Positions 8,684-16,530 of a DNA stretch of 64,000 bases are shown piece after piece. The stretch is from Phycisphaerales bacterium UBA6054 (GTDB lineage Bacteria > Planctomycetota > Phycisphaerae > Phycisphaerales > UBA1924). The notes under the pieces were generated by a model. That model had not been told where the DNA came from. It did not search any database and was given only the letters and a program-made list of their open reading frames with translations. Where the stretch lies: assembly GCA_002429045.1 (NCBI GenBank), contig DIYM01000085.1, positions 13,467 through 77,466 on the forward strand, written 5' to 3'. Position 1 is the stretch's first letter, and every line of letters starts with the position of its first letter. A program made the position numbers and the translations under genes.

Positions 8684-11600
8684 ATGCGTGGGCACAAGAA
8701 CAACTCTCGGTCGATCGGCAACCTCGGACGGATGACCGCCGTGTCGATCTCACTCATCACGGCGTGCGGTCAGGCCGCAGCAGCCGACATCGACTTGGGC
8801 ATCGATAACGACGCCGAGTACGCACGTCTGATCGACGCCATGCGCGCCGCCGAATACCTTCGGACCGATGTCATCCTCGCCGCGAACGGCAAGCCCAGGA
8901 TCTACGCGAGCCTCGCGGGGCTGATGGCTTTCGCCGAGATCAACCCCAACGCGACCGATACCGACCTCGGGTTGTTCCTCCAGCACTTCGACCAGGGGCT
9001 GCGGGCCGCGGACCCGAACGATCCGGACCTGAATCGCGCGGAGACATTTCACGCAGCAATCCGATTCACACGCGTCGACGACGCCCCGTTCCCCGGTCTG
9101 GACACCACCGTGGGCAAGCGGGCCTCCGAACTGATCGACTCCTTTGTTCCTGATCCCGATGGGTTCGAGTCCATCCAGCGCCGCATGGTGCGCTACGAAT
9201 CAGCGCTCGCGACCGGACTGAACCACAATCCTGACATCTTTGAGCTGCTCGTCGCCGGCTTCTTCGGGCAGGACACCGCAGGCATCGACCGCCCAGGACT
9301 ACCCGCAATACTCAACGCATACTTCACGGCGGAGGGGTTCGGCCCAGCCCTCGGTTCGGTTCGTGCCGACCTGCCTGAGATCGACGCTGGGCTCGCGGCC
9401 CTCCCCGCCGACTATGCCGCGTACCAGGCTGCGATCGAACTCGGGGCCGCCAACGATGCGTTCCGTCTCCGGGTCGAGGGCGAGCTGGGTGTGCTCCGCG
9501 ACCGCCTAACCACGATCATCGGCGAGGTTAACGCGGCCCCCCTCAACGACGCCATCATGTCCGAGACGCTGGACCTGGCCGACACCGAAGTGCAGGACCG
9601 GATCGACGCGCTGCTCGAGAGCCTACGCGAAACGGCCGAATCGCGCGCACTGACATCAGCCGCCTCCTTCATGATGCTGCAGAGCCAGTTCGACGAGATA
9701 GAGGGCTACGGCCAGTACTCGCTCGACTTCAGCTCCATCCAGCTCCAGACCAACGACACATTCACCTACCTCCAGGAGAGCACCAGCCTCGTCAGCAATC
9801 TGACTCAGGTATATTTGCAGTACGGCGAAGATCCCGCGGCGGCCGCCCAAGCCGCGTTCGGCGCGGTCGAGGATGTCCTCGATCTGTTCGGCATCGGGTT
9901 CGGCGGACCCAGCGTCGACGAGCAGATCTTCGATCAGGTCGTCGAGCTCCGTCAGCAGGTCGAAGACATGCGCGTCGAGATGAACGAGCGCTTCGATCGC
10001 ATCGATCAGCAGCTCGATATCATGTACGACACCATCGTGCTCGGCTTCGACCAGATCGGTGATCAGATCGGCGACCTCCAAGGCGACGTTGACGCCATCA
10101 TCCTGGACATCGCCACAGCGAACTCACAGCTCCGCAGAATCGAGGCCGCGCTCTACGGTGTTGCCCAGGACATCCTGCTCACCGACCTCACTAACGAGGC
10201 CAACGTCGTCCTCGACTACCGGGACGAGAACGGCATCGACCTGCCATACTCTGGCGGCAGCCCCGACTTCATCACCGCGTCGGAGAGCTTCTTTACATAC
10301 GCGACGGTCACCTCGCTCAGCGATTCCTTCGCCGGTTCGCGCACGAACCCGACGCTGAACGCCGGCAACGCCGACGAGTTCGTCGGCGCCGGTCCGGTCG
10401 CCTCCTATCTCAACGATCTAGCGGTTCTGCCCCAAGCGTTCGGGTTGCCCGCGCTGGTAAACAGCACCGTCCCAGGCGTCGAGCCCTGGACCCAGGCGGC
10501 CTCTGCATATGCACAGCTCGCCCGCGAGAACCCGTGGTACTTCAACTTCCGCTACCGAGCCCAGCTCGATGACTTCAACGCCGATCCTCAGAATGAGTCG
10601 ATGCCTGAGCTGGACCGGATCATCCGATCGGGTGAGCAGATCGTCGCTCTGGTCGAGTCCATCCGTGAGACAGACACCGACGGCAACTCTGCCTTGTTTG
10701 ATGCCCTCATCCAGAACTACCGCGATGCCGCCGACACGCTCCAGGACGCGATTGACGCACGGATCGTCAACATCACCCCGGCCCAACTCCGCAACCCGAG
10801 CGGCTCGGTCGCGCTCGACTTCTTCGGCGATGACACCCAGGACATCGAAGCCGCCCTCGAACCCGCGACGGTCCTTGTCACTCGCAACAACGGCTCGACG
10901 TACACCATCGGATTCGAGCCGGGTGTTATCGACAAAGGCTACCGCATGTTCACACACCCCGGCGGCGCCGGGGTGGAAGCCATCCAGATCTGGGCCCTGC
11001 TCCAGGAAGCCGATCCGTCCTCCAATATCCGGCTCCGTGGTGAGATCGACCGATCGACCTCAGCGTTCGGCCAGGGCTTCGCGGATGTCTGGCTGGGCGG
11101 GCCCGGCCTGACCGACATCGCTCACCGCCGGTTCAACCGCTTCTCCGGGTTCTTCCGACTGAACCAGCTCTTCCCCTGGACGCCGCTACTGATCGACACC
11201 GAGGCCAAAGCCGAGATCGTATTCGTGAATGGCTGGGTCGGCAGCGGGCTCCAGTCCAGCTTCCCGATCCACAGGAACACCACGCCCGTCGGCAGCTCTT
11301 GGCAAACCAACACGGGGCGCGCAGACGTCACCAGCGAGTTCACCTTCAACGATAAGAGCTTTGTCCGCACGCGCACGCAGCAGTCGTTCTACGACTATCG
11401 CAGCGGCCTGATCTACCCCACCATCCTCGCTGATCTGCTCGATCCGATGAGCAACATCGCGATCGCCGCACAAGGCCTCAACAACGCAGAGGCACTCATC
11501 GACGCCTATGTCTCGCTCGGCATGCCCGAAGAGCTCAACGACAGCGACATCCTGCGTTCGGCTCTGCGGGCAGCACCGGGCACCAGCGAGTTCGGCTTGC

Positions 11601-12325
11601 GGTCGCTCGACGCCTGGTTCGTTATCGAAGAAATGCTCCAGGCTGATACCCCGTCGGGCTGGTCGGACCCCGGCTTCAACCCAACACAAGTCTCCGAGCT
11701 CCTCAAGAACCGAATCGCTGTCATCGAGAATGAGATCGGGCTCGGCCTCCTGCGCCCGGCCACGACGCCCGGCTACGTCGGATGGATACTCGCAGAGCTC
11801 GAACACCTGCGCGACACCGCGTTCCGCCACACTGTCAACGATCTCTACGAGACCGCATCCGGATCCACGCTGTCGGTCGACGCTGGCGCTGGCTTGCTCG
11901 CCAATGATGTCGATCAAGATTTTCGAGTGATCGAGGCAGACCCGGACTTCGCGCCCGCGGCCGGCGGCGTGATCACCCAGCCGGAAGGAACGCTCTCTTT
12001 CGCACCCGATGGCTCATTCATGTTCGAGCCCACTCCAGGGTTTATCGGCGACGCAGTTTTCGTCTATCGCTCTCGCACCGATATCACCGACGTGGGCCAA
12101 ATCGTGCTCAGCGAGCCCGCAACAGTGTTGATCCGTGTCCAGCAAGCACCCTGTCCGCCCGATCTGTCTGAGCCGTTCGGTATCTTGAACTTCTTTGATG
12201 TCGCCACCTACATCGGTCTCTACAACGCCGAAGACCCGGCGGCCGATCTCGCAGTTCCGTTCGGATCGCTCAACTTCTTCGATGTATCCGCATTCATCAG
12301 TACGTACAACGCAGGCTGCCCCTAA
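8684..12325 (+). CDS. Large secreted protein with central coiled coil and C-terminal dockerin-like tail, cassette A
   Basis: 1213 residues from the ATG at 8684 (AAAGGGA upstream); in-frame codons before it lack coding character. The N-terminus has a basic start, a hydrophobic core and an Ala-rich cleavage region (QAAAAD) near residues 32-36. A heptad-rich segment at about residues 410-490 (FDQVVELRQQVEDMRVEMNE and onward) predicts a coiled coil. Near the end is a cadherin/Ig-like fold (GAGLLANDV, GSFMFEPTPGFIGD). The last roughly 57 residues are two LNFFD repeats ending GCP, the dockerin-type tail seen in Phycisphaerae exported proteins. It follows the ECF/kinase pair and ends in a strong terminator. 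The core function is not recognised. Confidence 0.85.
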   Translation: MRGHKNNSRSIGNLGRMTAVSISLITACGQAAAADIDLGIDNDAEYARLIDAMRAAEYLRTDVILAANGKPRIYASLAGLMAFAEINPNATDTDLGLFLQHFDQGLRAADPNDPDLNRAETFHAAIRFTRVDDAPFPGLDTTVGKRASELIDSFVPDPDGFESIQRRMVRYESALATGLNHNPDIFELLVAGFFGQDTAGIDRPGLPAILNAYFTAEGFGPALGSVRADLPEIDAGLAALPADYAAYQAAIELGAANDAFRLRVEGELGVLRDRLTTIIGEVNAAPLNDAIMSETLDLADTEVQDRIDALLESLRETAESRALTSAASFMMLQSQFDEIEGYGQYSLDFSSIQLQTNDTFTYLQESTSLVSNLTQVYLQYGEDPAAAAQAAFGAVEDVLDLFGIGFGGPSVDEQIFDQVVELRQQVEDMRVEMNERFDRIDQQLDIMYDTIVLGFDQIGDQIGDLQGDVDAIILDIATANSQLRRIEAALYGVAQDILLTDLTNEANVVLDYRDENGIDLPYSGGSPDFITASESFFTYATVTSLSDSFAGSRTNPTLNAGNADEFVGAGPVASYLNDLAVLPQAFGLPALVNSTVPGVEPWTQAASAYAQLARENPWYFNFRYRAQLDDFNADPQNESMPELDRIIRSGEQIVALVESIRETDTDGNSALFDALIQNYRDAADTLQDAIDARIVNITPAQLRNPSGSVALDFFGDDTQDIEAALEPATVLVTRNNGSTYTIGFEPGVIDKGYRMFTHPGGAGVEAIQIWALLQEADPSSNIRLRGEIDRSTSAFGQGFADVWLGGPGLTDIAHRRFNRFSGFFRLNQLFPWTPLLIDTEAKAEIVFVNGWVGSGLQSSFPIHRNTTPVGSSWQTNTGRADVTSEFTFNDKSFVRTRTQQSFYDYRSGLIYPTILADLLDPMSNIAIAAQGLNNAEALIDAYVSLGMPEELNDSDILRSALRAAPGTSEFGLRSLDAWFVIEEMLQADTPSGWSDPGFNPTQVSELLKNRIAVIENEIGLGLLRPATTPGYVGWILAELEHLRDTAFRHTVNDLYETASGSTLSVDAGAGLLANDVDQDFRVIEADPDFAPAAGGVITQPEGTLSFAPDGSFMFEPTPGFIGDAVFVYRSRTDITDVGQIVLSEPATVLIRVQQAPCPPDLSEPFGILNFFDVATYIGLYNAEDPAADLAVPFGSLNFFDVSAFISTYNAGCP

Positions 12326-12346
12326 GCCAAATCACCGGTCAAAAGC

Positions 12347-12377
12347 AAAGGACCCCGAGCGTCGCTCGGGGTCCTTT
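12347..12377 (+). terminator. Rho-independent terminator of the secreted protein gene
   Basis: A perfect 14-bp stem (12347-12360 with 12364-12377) with a 3-base loop, ending in TTTT. It starts 22 bases after the stop at 12325. Copy R2 of the tRNA-Ser tail begins 10 bases after the hairpin. Confidence 0.9.
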
Positions 12378-12387
12378 TCATATCAAG

Positions 12388-12408
12388 CGGAGAGAGGGGG
12401 ATTCTGCC
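12388..12408 (-). repeat. tRNA-Ser tail repeat R2 (degenerate)
   Basis: CGGAGAGAGGGGGATTC matches the tRNA-Ser 3' end with a one-base interruption in the G run. It is preceded by ATCAAG, where R3 has ATTAAG, at the same 10-base distance from a very similar terminator. After ATTC the match to the other copies stops and IS-derived sequence begins, so this junction was probably altered by an insertion. Confidence 0.5.
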
Positions 12409-12445
12409 AGACGGTAGTTCGTAACTGCAGTGGAAACAGCGACTT

Positions 12446-12734
12446 GCTGCACAACACCTTGCCATGCAATGGCTTGGGCATTCTCACTCGTTCGCATCGT
12501 TGACCAGCATTATTGAGCCGGATTCGCTTCGGACCGAGTTGCTCGCGGAGGACTTGATTCTCGGCTTTCAGGTACTCGATCAGGAGCTGCTGGTGCTCGT
12601 TGAGCATCCCGGCCAGGATCACGCTAAGAAGTTGCCATGGGTGCCGAGTCGTTCGCATCCGGCAGGATACGGCTTGGGCAGCCGCAAACGGCCTCGGCTG
12701 AGTTTTTGGACCCTAGGAGATTCTGGGGGCAGGT
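12446..12734 (-). pseudogene. Truncated IS element: transposase N-terminus plus one terminus
   Basis: The minus-strand frame from the ATG at 12607 reads MLNEHQQLLIEYLKAENQVL and continues to a GKVLC segment near 12446. This is the start of a DDE integrase/transposase common in planctomycetes (helical LKAENxxLREQLG start). The frame then degenerates and the catalytic core is absent. Upstream of the gene, 12721-12734 is a 14-bp string repeated at 4780-4793, probably the element's end. The other end and about nine-tenths of the gene are missing. Positions 12735-12952 show no gene and lead into the sigma-factor gene. Confidence 0.6.
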
Positions 12735-12952
12735 CAATACCATGAGTGCTCAATAGATCCCCATGAGCGATCATACTGGGTGAAAAAGTGCGCCTTGAGC
12801 TGGCTACGAACGCAATAGGAGTCCTGCGCGAAAGGACGAACCGCAGGACTTGTCGTCTTCCAAGCCAAACGAGTCTCTGAGACTAAAGGATCTCCGCAAG
12901 AGCGAGGCTCTGGGTTTTCTAGAGGCACCCAACTCGTTACGCTGAGAGGGTC

Positions 12953-13558
12953 TTGACCTCCGACTCTCCCCACAATCCGGATCTCACGGCCCTGCTTCAC
13001 CGGGCTTCCAGCGGAGACAACTCGGCTACCGGCGAGCTCTTGCCGCTGGTCTACGAGCAGCTCCGTTCGATCGCCAGGGTCCGAATGGCGGGAGAGCGTT
13101 TGGAGCACACGCTGCAGGCCACCGCCCTGGTACATGAGGCATATGCAAGGATGGTTGGTGCCGGCGACAGATCCTTCGAGAATCGTCGGCATTTCTTCTT
13201 TGCTGCGGCAGAAGCCATGCGGAGGGTCCTGATCGACCATGCCCGATCCAAGAGTGCGTTGAAGCGTGGCGGCACCCGCCGGCGGATTGAGATGGATATC
13301 TCAGCCATTGCTGATCTAGCGGAAAGCGGAAAATCGGAAGAAATCATTGCGCTCGACGAAGCACTTCATCGCCTGGAAGAGCAGCGGGAGCGAGTGGCTC
13401 GGGTAGTCAAACTGCGGTTTTACGGCGGGCTGAGTGTCAATGAGACGGCCGAGATGTTGGGCGTTTCGCCGCGCACCGTGGAGCTCGACTGGTCATTCGC
13501 ACGGGCTTGGCTATTCCGGGAGCTCGCAAGCTACGCATCTGAGGATCTCAAACAATGA
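12953..13558 (+). CDS. ECF sigma factor (planctomycete Sigma70_ECF/TIGR02999 type), cassette B
   Basis: 201 residues from a TTG at 12953, preceded very closely by GAGAGGG; a slightly different start is possible. Region 2 contains LVYEQLRSIARVRM and TALVHEAYARMVG, and the DHARSKSALKRGG segment follows. Region 4 is VKLRFYGGLSVNETAEMLGV plus SPRTVELDWSFARAWL, a complete DNA-binding helix-turn-helix better matched to the family than cassette A's copy. The stop overlaps the kinase start as ATGA. It is a paralogue of the gene at 5244-5801 with the same downstream order (kinase, then secreted dockerin-type protein). Confidence 0.92.
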   Translation: MTSDSPHNPDLTALLHRASSGDNSATGELLPLVYEQLRSIARVRMAGERLEHTLQATALVHEAYARMVGAGDRSFENRRHFFFAAAEAMRRVLIDHARSKSALKRGGTRRRIEMDISAIADLAESGKSEEIIALDEALHRLEEQRERVARVVKLRFYGGLSVNETAEMLGVSPRTVELDWSFARAWLFRELASYASEDLKQ

Positions 13559-16263
13559 GCGATGACCGGGATCGAGAAAAACGCATCTTCTCGGAAGCGA
13601 TGGGTATGCCAGCAGATGAGCGTGCCGCCTATCTCAGTCGAGCTTGCGGCGGCGATCCTGCGATGCGCGATCAGATTGAGTCCTTGATCGAGGCCATGAG
13701 TCAGGCCGGCGATCAAGGTTTCCTCGAAAGACCAACAGGCGGAGCCAGCACCACATCCGGTTCAAATGTAAGTGACGATCTGCTACACGAAGAAGAGCAG
13801 CATGGGTCACTGATCGACAAGTACAAAATCCTTGACCGGATCGGCGAAGGGGGTTTCGGAACCGTTTATCGCGCCCGTCAGACCGAGCCCATCGAGCGGG
13901 ATGTCGCTCTCAAGGTCATCAAGCTCGGCATGGACACGCGGCAGGTGATCTCCCGATTCGAAGCGGAGCGTCAAGCTCTGGCGATTATGGATCACCGGGC
14001 CATCGCGGCGGTTTATGACGCCGGCGCGACGAAGAGCGGTCGCCCGTACTTTGTCATGGAGCTTGTGCAGGGCCGGCCTGTGACGAAGCTGTGCGACGAG
14101 CAGAAGTTCAGCATCCGAGATCGGCTTGCCTTGTTTCAGGAAGTTTGTTCCGCGATTCAGCATGCTCACCAGAAGGGCGTCATCCATCGCGATGTCAAGC
14201 CGAGCAACGTGCTGGTATCTCTTGGTGAGAATGGCGAACCAACTCCGAAGGTCATCGACTTTGGCATCGCGAAAGCAACGACCGCCCGTCTCAGCGAGCA
14301 TTCGGTTCATACCGAGGCACGCCAGCTTGTTGGCACACCGGCGTACATGAGCCCGGAACAAGCGGGGTTGTCTCAGGAAGACATCGATACCCGGAGTGAT
14401 ATCTACTCGCTGGGCGTACTGCTCTATGAGATGCTTACCGGGACCACCCCATTGGCCATCTCGCGATCAACCGGATCGGACCAAGATGAGATCCGAAAGG
14501 CTATCCGGGAAACTGTTCCACTGAAACCCAGTTCACGGGTTGGTTCAGCTGAAACCACCGAGGAGGTCGCGCATCTCCGTCGGACTGATCGGGCAAAGCT
14601 GCGTCAGGAGCTGAGCGGCGATCTTGATTGGATCGTGATGAAGGCCATTGAGCCCGATCGAGATCGCCGGTACGAAACGGTCAACGCACTGTCCGAAGAC
14701 ATCGCCCGCTATCTGAGCAGCGAGCCCATTACGGCGCGTCCCCCCTCTCGTGCCTACAAGATCAGCAAGTTCGTTCAACGAAACAGAGGCGCGGTTGTCG
14801 CATCTGGTGTGCTAGCCGCCGTCTTACTGCTCGGCGTCGTGGGGACAGGATGGGGGCTGGTCTGGGCCCTCGATGAACGTGAGAAGGCCAGGGGCGCGGC
14901 CAAAGCCGAGCTCGATGCGCAGATTGAGGCCACCGAGGCCGCGGAACAGGCGGCAAGCGAAGCCCAGCGTGCTGCACGTGAGGCAGAGACAGCCGAAGAG
15001 CTCAGCAGGTTCTTTGTCATAGATGTCTTGTCGGCGGCAGACCCCGCGCGGACCAAGGACAAGGAACTTACCGTCCGCGAAGCGCTCATCAACGCTTCAG
15101 AGAGCATCGAAGGCCGTTTCGAAGGTCGCCCCGACTTCGAAGTGAAAATCCACAACGCGCTTGGGTACTTGTTCGGGCGGCTTGGTGTTCTCGAACGGGC
15201 CGAGCAGCACCATCGCCGGGAGTGGGCGCTGACCGAAGCAAAGTACGGCGAGGTTTCCTTCGAGAACGTCCGGATCATGCACAGCATCGTCGGCGATCTT
15301 GCAATGCAAGAGCGTGATGCCGAGGCGATCGAGCTCACACAGCGCCAGCTCGCGATTGTCGATCAGCTTAACACGGATGAGGCCGCACAGTTTCGGCTCC
15401 GAGTGATCGGGAATCTCGGCGCCTTGCTCATCCGCTCCCAAAGAACAGCGGAAGCCATCCCGATTCTCGAAGAAACGCTAGAAACCAAGCGCGAGCAATA
15501 CGGCGATCGGCATCCAACGACACTATCAACAATCGAAGCGCTCGCCGCAGCGATGAGACGCGTCGGTGAGTTCGATCGTGCGTTGGAACTGCTCAAGGAA
15601 TCCTATTCAGGACAAGCCCAGGTGCTTGGCGAGGGCGATCCACGCACGCTGAATACCAAGATGAGTCTTGCGCTCGCCCACGCCCGTGTCGATCAGTACG
15701 GCAAAGCTCTGTCCTTGTTGAGCGATGGCCTCGCCGATGCCAAACAGCGGCTTAGTCCGGATCACCCGACTATACGTTACTTCCAGAGCAGCTATGCGAG
15801 AACGCTCTTTGAGTCTGGTCAGCACGACCTTGCAGAGCAGTTCGCAGTCGATCTGCTCTCAAGTCTCGAAACGACCGACCCCAACATGCTGCTCGAACAC
15901 AGCAGGGTCACGCTGACCGTACTCGCCAGTTGCCTCATTCAAAGGAGTGACTTCGATGCGGCCTTGGAGGTCGCTGATCGAGCGCTCACGGCGGCTCGCA
16001 GCGTGTTCACCGAGGATGACGTGCGGCTCGCGAGTTTCTTCACGCTCCGTGCAGGGATCCTGCGAGAGCTCGGGCGATACCAGGCCGCGGAAAAAGACTT
16101 GCAGAACGCATGGGCGTGCGTCGATCACGAGAACGCACTCCCTGACGAGTACGGGCCCGTTGCCAGTGAGTTCGCTCAGCTGTACGTGGACCTCTACGCG
16201 CTCGGTGCCGATTCGAGGCACTTGGAGCAGATCGAGGAATGGAAACTCCGCGCTGAGCGCTAA
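13555..16263 (+). CDS. Membrane serine/threonine kinase with TPR sensor region, cassette B
   Basis: 902 residues. Kinase motifs: GEGGFG at 97-102, ALK lysine 120, HRDVKPSN at 211-218 with catalytic Asp213, DFG at 235-237 and MSPEQ at 265-269. After the domain comes one transmembrane helix at about 413-436, an Ala/Glu-rich coiled coil (about 440-480), then tandem TPR-like repeats to the C-terminus (for example near EAIPILEETLETKREQYGD, the tetratricopeptide form common in these kinases). The ATGA overlap with the sigma gene implies coupled translation. Equivalent to 5794-8553 in cassette A. It presumably transmits an extracytoplasmic signal to the partner sigma factor; the ligand is unknown. 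Confidence 0.94.
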   Translation: MSDDRDREKRIFSEAMGMPADERAAYLSRACGGDPAMRDQIESLIEAMSQAGDQGFLERPTGGASTTSGSNVSDDLLHEEEQHGSLIDKYKILDRIGEGGFGTVYRARQTEPIERDVALKVIKLGMDTRQVISRFEAERQALAIMDHRAIAAVYDAGATKSGRPYFVMELVQGRPVTKLCDEQKFSIRDRLALFQEVCSAIQHAHQKGVIHRDVKPSNVLVSLGENGEPTPKVIDFGIAKATTARLSEHSVHTEARQLVGTPAYMSPEQAGLSQEDIDTRSDIYSLGVLLYEMLTGTTPLAISRSTGSDQDEIRKAIRETVPLKPSSRVGSAETTEEVAHLRRTDRAKLRQELSGDLDWIVMKAIEPDRDRRYETVNALSEDIARYLSSEPITARPPSRAYKISKFVQRNRGAVVASGVLAAVLLLGVVGTGWGLVWALDEREKARGAAKAELDAQIEATEAAEQAASEAQRAAREAETAEELSRFFVIDVLSAADPARTKDKELTVREALINASESIEGRFEGRPDFEVKIHNALGYLFGRLGVLERAEQHHRREWALTEAKYGEVSFENVRIMHSIVGDLAMQERDAEAIELTQRQLAIVDQLNTDEAAQFRLRVIGNLGALLIRSQRTAEAIPILEETLETKREQYGDRHPTTLSTIEALAAAMRRVGEFDRALELLKESYSGQAQVLGEGDPRTLNTKMSLALAHARVDQYGKALSLLSDGLADAKQRLSPDHPTIRYFQSSYARTLFESGQHDLAEQFAVDLLSSLETTDPNMLLEHSRVTLTVLASCLIQRSDFDAALEVADRALTAARSVFTEDDVRLASFFTLRAGILRELGRYQAAEKDLQNAWACVDHENALPDEYGPVASEFAQLYVDLYALGADSRHLEQIEEWKLRAER

Positions 16264-16530
16264 CGCTGGTCTTTCGTCCTAGATCGCGTTCGGGGGTCGC
16301 TGGCGAAGGCTTGGAGTTTCCCAGATTCCCAACTGAACCAGGAAGCCGGAGGTGCGAAGCCAGACCGATCGCGATCGCATTCCGAGAATTCTATCGACCA
16401 TATTGCGCCGTCTGACGGTGGATCACGCCTGTAGAGAGAACCTGACCCGCAGAGAAGCTGCTGATCGCGGCTTGTTCGGTATGTTTGGGTCTCTTTACCG
16501 AAGCCATTAAACCGGGACTGGGAGAGCACG

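Noticed and set aside
15000..15900. Possible direct-repeat array in the kinase gene
   Set aside because: The periodicity is protein-level TPR repetition; there are no identical spaced repeats and no CRISPR array anywhere in the window.
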